In this document: in pieces, positions 40,773-48,803 of the stretch | Numbering within the stretch: the stretch's first letter is position 1 | Layout: each line of letters opens with the position of its first letter | Source: Parashewanella spongiae | Lineage (GTDB): Bacteria; Pseudomonadota; Gammaproteobacteria; Enterobacterales; Shewanellaceae | Assembly: GCF_004358345.1 (NCBI RefSeq) | Contig: NZ_CP037952.1 | Span: 5,401,457 to 5,465,456 of the forward strand | DNA: 64,000 bases | Reading direction: 5' to 3' | Position numbers and translations under genes: made by a program | Notes under the pieces: model-generated | Databases searched by the model: none | What the model saw: the letters and a program-made list of their open reading frames with translations, nothing else | Told to the model about the DNA's origin: nothing

Positions 40773-40955
40773 TATGTGACCTCGTTCAAATTTGTAGCCG
40801 TTTCTATTGTTTACTCAGAAATGGCATGTTACCAGTAAAGTTTGGCTTAAAATGGTCTACAACCATTTATGATTCAATCGCCGTTTTCATTTGTTACAAC
40901 ATGGAAGTCTATCAAGTAAACCGCGATTTGGCTGTGTTTGCTAGGAGTGTTAACC

Positions 40956-41258
40956 ATGTTTAATGACAATCTATTATGCGATCTTAATCTACGCTACCTT
41001 TCTGTGGCAAAAGATTTAGCGCTTACCGATCCTAAACTCGCTCAACTCAAGCTTGGCTTATCTGAGTTTCTAATTAGCATCATAGCAAACAGTAGCTTTC
41101 AACAGCTGAATAATATGGCGAAACAAAAAGCCATCTATTTCCATTTTCTTCCTAATGAAGAGCTCTTTGCCCGTTTGCTGGATGATCCAGACAACGAATT
41201 ACTACAAGTATCACTGGTTGTGTCGAGTAACCTTGCTGTATTTAGAGTAAATCAATGA
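40956..41258 (+). CDS. FlhD-like subunit of an island activator
   Basis: 100 residues. It aligns by eye along most of E. coli FlhD: DLNLRYLSVAKDLALTDPKL corresponds to INLSYLLLAQRLIVQDKA, and the block LKLGLSEFLISIIANSSFQQ to FRLGINEEMATTLAALTLPQ. ATG at 40956 has AGGAG upstream; the frame opens earlier at 40938. It overlaps the next gene by an ATGA, so the two are translated together. FlhD-like/FlhC-like pairs on mobile elements (SetD/SetC, AcaD/AcaC, SgaD/SgaC) switch on excision and transfer genes; a motility role is unlikely here because no flagellar gene is near. Confidence 0.8.
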   Translation: MFNDNLLCDLNLRYLSVAKDLALTDPKLAQLKLGLSEFLISIIANSSFQQLNNMAKQKAIYFHFLPNEELFARLLDDPDNELLQVSLVVSSNLAVFRVNQ

Positions 41259-41791
41259 ACCATCTACAGCAAAGCCAACAAACGCTTAAAGCAGCTAAGT
41301 ACATAGAATACGGGCTCAAAACCAGTATTATTGAGCATTACACTCAGCTACCTGTTAAATACCTTCGGACTCTATGTAAAGATGTCACAGGCAAATCGCC
41401 CACGTCAGGGCAACTCATTACCGTCCCTCGACTGTTTAAAAATAAACGTGCAGCTATTGCTTGTATCTTGTTTGTGTCTATTTATTTAAAAGCGAATCAT
41501 TCCTCAAGTCGAAGAGTAGATCTAGAATTGCTGCTTAGTGCATTTGACTGTTTTACAAATCAATTAGTTCAACTGGATGAAATGAATGAAGATAAATTAA
41601 GTTTTAATATTAACGATGCGTGGGTACTGATGAATGCTTATATGAATCACATTATTGAGTTTGTGCCTTGTTGCTGTGGCAGTGTTTCTGTCTCGTCACA
41701 AGTTTTTGATGTTGAAACCAAATGCCCATTTTGCGCCTTTGGTGGGCATTTTCGTTATGGGCTAGAAGATCTTGATGTTTTATTGGGATAA
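41255..41791 (+). CDS. FlhC-like subunit of an island activator
   Basis: 178 residues. Shared with FlhC: YLRTLCKDVTGKSPTSGQLI (E. coli LIKLYKELRGSPPPKGMLP), the helix DAWVLMNAYMNHIIEF and the zinc-binding region with FVPCCCGSVSV and TKCPFCAFGG, giving the four Cys that hold zinc in FlhC. It begins inside the stop of the FlhD-like gene (ATGA). The pair likely forms a heteromeric activator of island promoters. It ends directly against the convergent transporter gene (next base). Confidence 0.82.
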   Translation: MNHLQQSQQTLKAAKYIEYGLKTSIIEHYTQLPVKYLRTLCKDVTGKSPTSGQLITVPRLFKNKRAAIACILFVSIYLKANHSSSRRVDLELLLSAFDCFTNQLVQLDEMNEDKLSFNINDAWVLMNAYMNHIIEFVPCCCGSVSVSSQVFDVETKCPFCAFGGHFRYGLEDLDVLLG

Positions 41792-42505
41792 TTAAGCTTC
41801 TCGTATCTTCATAGCCTCACTTTTCTTCAGGTGTTTCATCAGGACCATAGTGGGAAATACAAATATCAGGCTGTATATCACTTTCAAAGACCAAGTAGAT
41901 ATCATCATATGGAGCAATTCAGCGTGACTCAATTTGTCATAAAAGCCGATAGCGTCGACGATGATACTTAAAAAAGCCTGACCGATGGCAGTGCTGCAAA
42001 TACTTCGCAAGATGAAATATTTGCCTGATAATCTAATTCTCCAATTGTTCATCAAGTAGATATTAAAACGTTCACCAACATAAAAACCAGCCAGCGCTGC
42101 CAGCGATAAACGAATAGTAGGATCAAAAACAGCATGGTAAGCCGAACCATCACCTGCAGCATCAGACGTTGGCATCAATAAAAAGAGTTGGGCAAGTAGG
42201 ACAAACATCCCTTGGGCAATGAAACCATACCAAATGAATGCCTTTGCAAGAGCATAACCATAGGCTTCACTAATGATGTCGCAAATCAAAAAAGTAAGTG
42301 GAAATACATAAATTCCACCGGGTAACACCATGCCAGCAATAACGTTGACATTGTTCCCAAACGCAAGAGAAATACACAGCATCACGATATAACAAACCAG
42401 CAGAAGTGACAGTTTATCTAACTGTACAAGTTTAATTAGTGCATTTTTTTGTTGTTGCTCTCTCTGCCCTTGCTCTTGTCTTCGCTCTTGTTTTTGTCGC
42501 CACAT
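41792..42505 (-). CDS. VUT-family (YhhQ-like) queuosine-precursor transporter
   Basis: 237 residues, an integral membrane protein with about six helices (LSLLLVCYIVMLCISLAFG, VFPLTFLICDIISEAYGY, FIWYGFIAQGMFVLLAQLF, LAALAGFYVGERFNIYL). The FPLTFLICDIISEAYGY block is characteristic of the VUT/YhhQ family, which imports 7-deazaguanine precursors of queuosine. The first 24 residues are a Gln/Arg-rich run encoded inside the upstream gene, with a 70-bp out-of-frame overlap. A transporter on an integrative element might feed 7-deazaguanine modification of DNA or tRNA; no such modification gene is seen in the island. Confidence 0.8.
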   Translation of the reverse strand: MWRQKQERRQEQGQREQQQKNALIKLVQLDKLSLLLVCYIVMLCISLAFGNNVNVIAGMVLPGGIYVFPLTFLICDIISEAYGYALAKAFIWYGFIAQGMFVLLAQLFLLMPTSDAAGDGSAYHAVFDPTIRLSLAALAGFYVGERFNIYLMNNWRIRLSGKYFILRSICSTAIGQAFLSIIVDAIGFYDKLSHAELLHMMISTWSLKVIYSLIFVFPTMVLMKHLKKSEAMKIREA

Positions 42506-42936
42506 AGAAACCCCACCTTGAATTGGTCGCCGTCTTTAATCTTGTTGAAAATGTCAGGATTATTTAATATACCTTCAGTAGTTAGCTGAATGAATGAGTC
42601 AGTTTTTTTATCTTTGAAGTTGAAGTATTTTTCGTCTGATTGATGGTATTCCACTGTGTCGAGTTCATAACGACGTTGGAGCTCAAGGAATAACGTATAC
42701 ATGGATAAGTTTTGGACATCTCGAGGTGATAACCCTGCTAGTATCTTGTCGTCATCTGCCGCCTCTTCTAGCGGAACTATGCGGTAATAATGGGAGTAGC
42801 GCTGGCCAATGACTACCATAGGTATATTGTCTTTTTTAATGAATTCCACTATAGGGTATGGAACTTCGCAATCTTCATGACATTCAACATAAGCCGATTT
42901 TATTTTTGCGAAAATCCCTTTGTTCTTTTTGGACAT
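42436..42936 (-). CDS. Hypothetical protein upstream of the VUT transporter
   Basis: 166 residues from ATG at 42936, chosen because AAGGTGG lies just upstream; the frame opens at 42963. Mostly soluble, with a globular middle (VPYPIVEFIKKDNIPMVVIG, YRIVPLEEAADDDKILAGLS) and a low-complexity Lys/Ser/Asp tail. The tail is coded by the DNA that also encodes the Gln/Arg-rich start of the transporter in another frame. I recognise no family. Tight overlap suggests co-expression with the transporter. Confidence 0.6.
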   Translation of the reverse strand: MSKKNKGIFAKIKSAYVECHEDCEVPYPIVEFIKKDNIPMVVIGQRYSHYYRIVPLEEAADDDKILAGLSPRDVQNLSMYTLFLELQRRYELDTVEYHQSDEKYFNFKDKKTDSFIQLTTEGILNNPDIFNKIKDGDQFKVGFLCGDKNKSEDKSKGRESNNKKMH

Positions 42937-43197
42937 GTTCACCACCTTGAGTAACGAACTCACGTTTTAATGTAAATAAAGCTGTGAGATATACTGATGG
43001 TTGAAAAAAGTACATCTAGTGAAAATAAATAAACGATTTCAGCTGGATAATACAAGTTAATTTTTACTTTTAGAAGGTTCGTTCAGTTTGTATTCAATAT
43101 GTTGTGTTGGAGAATTGAAACATTGAGATATTGCTAGTAGTAACGACAAAATGCCAGCAACGCATATACTCAAGTGCTTTAATAAATTGGTGCCACT

Positions 43198-43641
43198 ATG
43201 ATCATCACACTTTCAATAGAATGTTTGCCACACCCCTTTTTTGATGATGAGTTTCAACGGGTCATCGAAATTGATGAAAGTACCACGCTTGAAGAGCTTC
43301 ATCATTGTATTCAGGAAATCATTGATTTTGAAAATGATCACATGTACGAATTCTTCATTGCTAGAAATCCTCATGAAAAGCGAACGGTCGTTTTTTGCGA
43401 TGAAGAGATGGTATATCATGATAATGTTATGAGCATTGATGATACCCAACTTGATGGTGCTTTTCCTTTGGAGTCAAAGCAGAACTTTTTCTATTATTTC
43501 GATTTTGGCGATAGCTGGATCTTTCAAATCAAACGAACTAGGCATAAGGCGAAAACTGTTGAGAAAGGCATCAACTACCCAAGAGTTGTAAAGAGTATTG
43601 GCGAAGCACCAGTGCAATATCCTGATTGGGATGATGAATAG
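43198..43641 (+). CDS. Plasmid pRiA4b ORF-3-like protein
   Basis: 147 residues matching the pRiA4b ORF-3 (IS1096 passenger) fold by blocks: VIEIDESTTLEELHHCIQEI near the start, DHMYEFFIARN, then FFYYFDFGDSWIFQIKRTRH and YPRVVKSIGEAPVQ at the end. The family is common on plasmids and mobile elements and has no known function. It is a single gene between the transporter pair and the mobilization module. Confidence 0.8.
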   Translation: MIITLSIECLPHPFFDDEFQRVIEIDESTTLEELHHCIQEIIDFENDHMYEFFIARNPHEKRTVVFCDEEMVYHDNVMSIDDTQLDGAFPLESKQNFFYYFDFGDSWIFQIKRTRHKAKTVEKGINYPRVVKSIGEAPVQYPDWDDE

Positions 43642-43766
43642 ATTAACCATAATAATGACAAAATCATCGCTTAAAAGTGCGTCATACAGTTAATATTTAG
43701 TTGTTGTTTGGGAAATAGCCGCTTAATATCCGCTTTAAATAAGCACTATTCCAACAGGATGTTGAA

Positions 43767-44063
43767 ATGAACAACAAGGAATCGTTTATAAAAAACGACG
43801 GTGAGATTTGTAATTTTAGAACGGCCAGATCAAACTCGGCTGACAAAGAAGTCGAAAGAAGCAGTAAAAATCCAACGTGCATTTGTAACAATCAAGAAAC
43901 ATCAGAGCTAGAAGCAATAAACTATCTTGAGCAAATGGAATCAGCACAAACCATCATTATTGATACTCAAGCGTCGTTTTTGGATAAAATTTCCGACATG
44001 AAACGCCGTCGAAACCTTCCCTTTAATCGCTTCAAAAAGTGGGTCGTCAGCAAGTTTAAATAG
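43767..44063 (+). CDS. Small hypothetical protein
   Basis: 98 residues, polar at the start, with a short Cys-containing stretch (NPTCICNNQETS), a helix (LEAINYLEQMESAQTIIID) and a very basic C-terminus (MKRRRNLPFNRFKKWVVSKF) that could bind nucleic acid. An AGGATG site lies upstream of ATG at 43767. I recognise no family. It precedes the mobilization genes by about 280 bp. Confidence 0.5.
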   Translation: MNNKESFIKNDGEICNFRTARSNSADKEVERSSKNPTCICNNQETSELEAINYLEQMESAQTIIIDTQASFLDKISDMKRRRNLPFNRFKKWVVSKFK

Positions 44064-44173
44064 TCGATTTATGCCTTTTTTGGCGTAAAAGCGGTCACAC
44101 CAATCCGAGTTAATGAAATACAGGCTAAAAGTGGGAAATTGTACTTAATTGACTAATGCAGAATTCGCAACTT

Positions 44174-44234
44174 GCCAGTAAACCGACCCACTTCTGCCAG
44201 CGAATAGACCCAATATCGCCAGCCAGTGGTACCA
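44174..44234. repeat. 22-bp direct repeats upstream of the mobilization genes
   Basis: GCCAG occurs at 44174, 44196 and 44218 and GACCCA at 44185 and 44207, giving an exact 22-bp period (GCCAG, six bases, GACCCA, five bases). The array lies about 110 bp before mobC, where an origin of transfer or an activator-binding site would be expected. By position it may be part of oriT or a binding site for the FlhDC-like activator; it was not matched to a known sequence. Confidence 0.55.
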
Positions 44235-44346
44235 ATAGTCACCATTTCAGAAAATATTTACCTCACCTCAATCTAAGCACTAGCAATTCGATTTTAAAAG
44301 TGAAATAACGGATGAGTAGTATGAATATCACACAAAGGTGCTGCTT

Positions 44347-44889
44347 GTGGCAAAGCATATTGTAAAAACAAGATTGGATGATGAAGATAAACAAAAATGG
44401 CAACAATTTTGTCAGCTCAATGGCATGATCGAATCCGGCATGGTGCGGATGATGATCAATCAAGTGCTCCCAGATACTGGAAATGATGAAGAATTGCATC
44501 AAGCAAAAAGCAATAAAGTCACTATCCGATTATCAGAACATGACATACAAAAGCTCACAACCCAAGCCATCGAAGAAGGCTACGTTTATCGCACCAGTTG
44601 GGTAACTGCTTGTGTTACTGCAAACCTTACTCGAACGCCAGTGTTAACCAATGAAGAGATAAAAACACTCAGAGAATCAAATCGACAACTGGCTGCCGTT
44701 GGCCGTAATCTAAATCAAATCGCCCGAGTGCTTAACATTGACTTCAGACACAGCGATAAGGTCACCAGAGAAATGATTGAAATACTCGACAACAAAATCA
44801 GCGACCATAAAACGATGGTGAATACTCTTATCAACAAAAACTGCCGCCGCTGGGAGTTAGAATTAACAGATGAGCAAAGCGATGGCTGA
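44347..44889 (+). CDS. MobC-like relaxosome accessory protein
   Basis: About 180 residues from GTG at 44347, which has AAAGG seven bases upstream; the frame opens at 44338. The C-terminal half has the MobC signature KTLRESNRQLAAVGRNLNQI followed by ARVLN, and the middle contains a ribbon-helix-helix-like VTIRLSEHDIQKLTTQA. Such proteins bind oriT and help the relaxase open the strand. It overlaps the relaxase gene by 20 bp, confirming an operon. Confidence 0.85.
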   Translation: MAKHIVKTRLDDEDKQKWQQFCQLNGMIESGMVRMMINQVLPDTGNDEELHQAKSNKVTIRLSEHDIQKLTTQAIEEGYVYRTSWVTACVTANLTRTPVLTNEEIKTLRESNRQLAAVGRNLNQIARVLNIDFRHSDKVTREMIEILDNKISDHKTMVNTLINKNCRRWELELTDEQSDG

Positions 44890-45517
44890 TTCTATTTCAT
44901 GTCTACTCAACGGCGATGTAAGAACCAAATCCAATCGAGTTAGGGCAAATGGTAGATACAATAAAAAGCCACCGGAAGTCATGGTTAAAATTAGCGGCTT
45001 TGGTTACAGCAAGATCCATACAGCAAACCACTTTGATTACATCAGCCGTAATGGAAAACTAGAGATTGAAGATGAAGCAGGGCAAGTTTATCAAGAACAA
45101 AATGCTATCAATCAACTGGCACAAGATTGGAGCGATACTGATGTCCAACAACGTAAAAGAACTCGACATAGTACACATCTTATATTCTCTATGCCGGATG
45201 GCACTGAACCTAATGCCGTAAAACAAGCAGTAAGATCACTGGCTAAAAAGACCTTTGCACAGAATCATCAGTATGTATTTGCACTGCATACTGACACTGA
45301 CAGCCCACACGTTCACCTCACCATTAAAAATTTGGGTTTTGATGGTAGGCGACTACATGTCAGAAAAGGCTTACCACAAGTGTGGCGAGAGCAGTTTGCA
45401 GTGGAATTAGAAAGGTTAGGCGTAGCAGCTGAGGCGACACCTTGTTTTAACAAAATAAGACCTATTAAAACCATTCAAACGATGCAAAGTGATTCTTTTG
45501 CAACTCATGAGCATTGA
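44870..45517 (+). CDS. MobP-type relaxase, short form
   Basis: 215 residues. The relaxase histidine motif is ALHTDTDSPHVHLTIKN (about residues 141-157), giving the H-x-D/T..P-H-x-H metal site, and NHFDYISRNGKLEIED is the N-terminal block with the likely catalytic Tyr. STHLIFSMPDGTEPNAVKQA links them. The protein ends shortly after the relaxase domain, whereas many relatives have a further domain; this may be a naturally short relaxase or a truncated one. No type IV secretion genes lie in the window, so transfer would rely on a helper element. Confidence 0.83.
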   Translation: MSKAMADSISCLLNGDVRTKSNRVRANGRYNKKPPEVMVKISGFGYSKIHTANHFDYISRNGKLEIEDEAGQVYQEQNAINQLAQDWSDTDVQQRKRTRHSTHLIFSMPDGTEPNAVKQAVRSLAKKTFAQNHQYVFALHTDTDSPHVHLTIKNLGFDGRRLHVRKGLPQVWREQFAVELERLGVAAEATPCFNKIRPIKTIQTMQSDSFATHEH

Positions 45518-45523
45518 ACCTAA

Positions 45524-46303
45524 TCACTCATTTAAATACAGTTCCGCCATACCATCTAATCGAGTTTTAACCTGTTTCCAGTTAGGCATTACACTGGTTA
45601 GTAAACGCCAGAATTTTTCACTATGGTTATATTCTGAAATATGACAAAGCTCGTGCAGGATCACGTAATCGATGCACTCTTTAGGCGCTTTGATTAAGTG
45701 AGGGTTAAACATCAAATTGCCCTTGGCTGAACAACTTCCCCATTGTTTTACCATTGTAAGCACACGAAAGCTTGGAATACCTTTAATCCATGTTGTTTGT
45801 GGTAACAGTTCAGCAAGCCGCTCATGAAAGATGATTTCTGCGCGAGTTCGATACCATTTGTTCACTAATGTCTTAACTTGGTTTGCTTTGTCTTTATTCA
45901 GCGTTGAAAGTGTAACCAGCAACTTTCCTCGGTATAACTTTATTGATGATGTCGCTGTATCGGAATCTTCAATGACTTTTAATACATACCTTCGTCCCAA
46001 ATAAAACTGCATTTCACCACTAATGTATTGTTTAGATTGAATGAACTCTAAATGGCTACGAAATTCTTTAAGGGCGACGTAAATCCACCTTGCCCGTTTC
46101 ATTACCGCTTCGTGAATATCGCTTCGCTCGGCATCTTCGGGTGAGGTAACAATAATTTCGCAATTAGGGTGAACTTTGATAATGATCTTGCGTTTTTTAT
46201 CTTCAGACTGAGGTTTTCTTATCACCTCATAAGTGACAGCCTCATCACCATAGACAAAACTGTATTCCTCTTTAATTACGTCGTTAACGCACATTGAAGT
46301 CAT
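45524..46303 (-). CDS. YgjP/M48-type metalloprotease-like protein of the restriction locus
   Basis: 259 residues of the YgjP (DUF45) metal-dependent hydrolase family. The zinc motif HELCHISEYNHSEKFWRLLT gives H-E-x-x-H and the distal H (about residues 211-230). Upstream are AKGNLMFNPHLIKAP and CSA (WGSCSAKG), also typical. The start overlaps the end of hsdR by one base, and such genes are commonly last in type I restriction operons. Its role there is unknown. Confidence 0.85.
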   Translation of the reverse strand: MTSMCVNDVIKEEYSFVYGDEAVTYEVIRKPQSEDKKRKIIIKVHPNCEIIVTSPEDAERSDIHEAVMKRARWIYVALKEFRSHLEFIQSKQYISGEMQFYLGRRYVLKVIEDSDTATSSIKLYRGKLLVTLSTLNKDKANQVKTLVNKWYRTRAEIIFHERLAELLPQTTWIKGIPSFRVLTMVKQWGSCSAKGNLMFNPHLIKAPKECIDYVILHELCHISEYNHSEKFWRLLTSVMPNWKQVKTRLDGMAELYLNE

Positions 46304-47322
46304 TATTGATAACCTGCAACACCTAAGCGAGTGATTTGAATGACATCAGTGATCACTTTCTTTGCCGCATCCATTCCGATGGACTTATACAACATAGGCA
46401 GTAATTGGCGATTGATTTGTTTTTCAATTTCTTGTGGATTAATGGAAAATTCAGCAACGGCTGCGGTAACGATACTGTCAATCTCAATCGAAAAATCAAA
46501 TCGTTCGTCTTCTGATAGCGCGTTTGCATCGCTTAAGTGTTTTAAAAACAACCCATAATAAGCTTGAACATGACGTTTGATTTTGGGTGCTAAGTGAGAA
46601 AAACGATTACTCGGTAAGCCTTCGACCTTTCTCTCTTTCACTTGTTCTTCAAAGTCAGCAAATAAAAGATACTGTTTTACAGGCGCATCGAACATTTCTT
46701 TCGCTTGTTGTATGGCTTGCTTCAGAAGCTTTGAAAAATATTCTTGAGCATAAGGATCATCCGCTAAATCTTGCTCAATCATTTTGGTAACACGGCCAGT
46801 GATGGCATCTTTCTTATTGCGAGCTTCGTCGTCCGTCATTTCTTCGGGTTTGGCTTCTTTCCCCATATTGCCTACAAGGTATGCGCCTGCAGATTCTTGA
46901 ATCTCAACACCGCCAATATGTTTATCTAACATAGTACGAATGTTCTCAGCGTATTCATCGTAATTAACCGTTTCTTCGGCATCTTCACGAACTTGCTTCC
47001 TAAGCTCTGACATAGATTTCAATGTTTTTTTATACAATTCACGCTTATCGTCAAAGCTCTTATCTTCAAAATAGGTTGCTGACTGCAGTGCTACCTTTAA
47101 ACAGTTTGAAAATGAGGTAAGTACAGAATAGAAATCTTCACGTTTTTTCTGGTTTGTATCAGTAAGCTGATCATCAACAGTGTCAATTTTAGGCGCCAAT
47201 ACTTGACGAAGCGCTTGACCATCTTGCTTATTCTGAACTTTGTCAAAAGTTGCCCAAAGCTCACGATATAAACTCGGTAATTTCTTATATTCAGTATCCA
47301 TTCGGCTATAAAGCAATGGCAC
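46303..47322 (-). pseudogene. hsdR: C-terminal part of HsdR (type I restriction subunit), cut off by an IS
   Basis: The 339-codon frame begins with six codons read from the IS end (MPLLYS) and continues MDTEYKKLPSLYRELW, the helical C-terminal region of HsdR that contacts the methylase. Removing the IS and one copy of the 10-bp target duplication joins the first part (ending DLKGLYS) in frame to RMDTEYKKL, giving one HsdR of about 1098 residues. The interruption is therefore a single clean insertion, and the gene is split. Confidence 0.85.
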
Positions 47323-48803
47323 TAACTTAAGATTTAGCTGAAGGTTTACTAATTGAACAATAGAGAGTAAATCATACAGATTAAGGTTTTTCTAGTGTCA
47401 TGCCATGAATACTACAACTCGCCAATTCTTCAATGATGCCCCAGAATTGTTACGTCGCTTTGCTCAAACGGAAGAAGATGAACTTTCTTCAATTCTCACT
47501 CTGCAAGATTTAGAAGATTTTCAAAAAGATAATACTCAAAGAGTACGCAAATATCCCGCTTGCCACACTCTTTCGCTTTTCATGAAGCAAGTTGCCAGTG
47601 AAAACAAATCTTGTCGTTGCACACTAATCAGTGACGCTAGAGATCAAATTGCTATAGGTCGAGAGAAAAACAGCACAATTACAGGTCCCTACTGCAAAGC
47701 AAGAAAACGGTTATCTCCAGAATCAATTAAATCGCTATTGAAGAAATCAGGAAAAAACTTAGATGAAGCGATTCAAGGGAAATACTTATGGCATGGCCGT
47801 AGAGTGCTATTAACTGACGGCTCAACACTATCTATGCCTGATACGCACGAGAACCAAGCCCAATTCCCTCAACCTAAATCACAAAAAGAAGGGCTGGGCT
47901 TTCCTCAGCTGCGGATTTTAGTGTTAATTTCTTTGGGAAGCGGTGCAGTCATTGACTCGGCTGTTTCACCTTGTAAAGGGAAAGGTACTGGCGAGCAGGC
48001 ACTATTAAGAAGTATGCAGTCAGACTTGAAACAAGGTGACATTGTGCTGGGAGATGCTAATTTCGAAAACTACTTTGTTCTTGCAGGACTAATGGGGTTA
48101 GGCGTTGATGCTGTTTTCGAAAAAAACGGAGCCAGAAATGTCGATTTCAGAACCTGTGAAGAAAAGCTGGGTAAGCGAGATGGTTTATTTAAGCTAATTC
48201 GTCCATCCTGTCCAGAATGGATGACCCCAGAGGATTACGCTCAAGTGCCAGAAGAGCTTATCGTCAGAATGGTAGGAACAAAGAAACGTATCATTGTTAC
48301 CACGCTCACGGATAAAGAAGTCTATCCGAAGCAAGATATTATTGATTTATACGTTTCACGATGGCATATCGAGTTGGATTTTAGGTCAATCAAGACCATG
48401 ATGAAAATGGATATTTTAAGGTGTGGTAGTCCAGATATGGTGCGTAAGGAAATTGATGTTCATTTGTTAGTTTACAACATGATAAGGGCACTTATGTGCC
48501 GAGCGGCAGAAAAAAAAAGGAATATCGCCTAGAGAGGCAAGTTTTAAAGCCGCACATGACGCATTACAAGATTTTCAGATATTACTTTTGCAAGCCACCG
48601 AAGGGATCATTGACACTTTATTGGATGTGATAGCAGATATTATCGGCGAGCATATCGTTGGCAATCGCCCAGGGAGAAAAGAACCGAGAGCAAAGAAAAG
48701 GCGACCGAAACCGACACCAAGGTTACAACATTCAAGAAAGCAAGCACGTAGGCTTAAGGTATATCAGAAGTAATTCTTAAGTTAGTGCCATTGGGCTATA
48801 AAG
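47304..48803 (+). mobile_element. IS4-family insertion, copy 1, with target duplications
   Basis: The IS proper is 47314-48793 (1480 bp) with ends CAATGGCACTAACTTAAG and its inverse CTTAAGTTAGTGCCATTG. Both sides carry the 10-bp duplication GGCTATAAAG (47304-47313, 48794-48803). A second copy of the same length is at 55542-57021 in the opposite direction. Confidence 0.93.
47405..48532 (+). CDS. IS4-family transposase, copy 1 (continues in another frame to 48773)
   Basis: 375 residues in the first frame. The DDE residues appear in LLTDGSTLSMPDTHE, VLGDANFENYF and the IS4 signature YVSRWHIELDFRSIK (Y-2-R-3-E-6-K). The frame ends after an A9 tract (48509-48518). Skipping one base there leads into GISPREASFKAAHDALQDFQ and on to the 61-codon frame at 48588-48773, rich in Arg/Lys (NRPGRKEPRAKKRRPKPTP), giving about 456 residues. 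The second copy has the same A9, so the shift may be made by slippage. Confidence 0.92.
   Translation: MNTTTRQFFNDAPELLRRFAQTEEDELSSILTLQDLEDFQKDNTQRVRKYPACHTLSLFMKQVASENKSCRCTLISDARDQIAIGREKNSTITGPYCKARKRLSPESIKSLLKKSGKNLDEAIQGKYLWHGRRVLLTDGSTLSMPDTHENQAQFPQPKSQKEGLGFPQLRILVLISLGSGAVIDSAVSPCKGKGTGEQALLRSMQSDLKQGDIVLGDANFENYFVLAGLMGLGVDAVFEKNGARNVDFRTCEEKLGKRDGLFKLIRPSCPEWMTPEDYAQVPEELIVRMVGTKKRIIVTTLTDKEVYPKQDIIDLYVSRWHIELDFRSIKTMMKMDILRCGSPDMVRKEIDVHLLVYNMIRALMCRAAEKKRNIA

Noticed and set aside
40766-40963. 65-codon frame between the repressor and the FlhD-like gene
   Set aside because: It overlaps the starts of both genes and fills their shared promoter region; no ribosome-binding site or family is seen.
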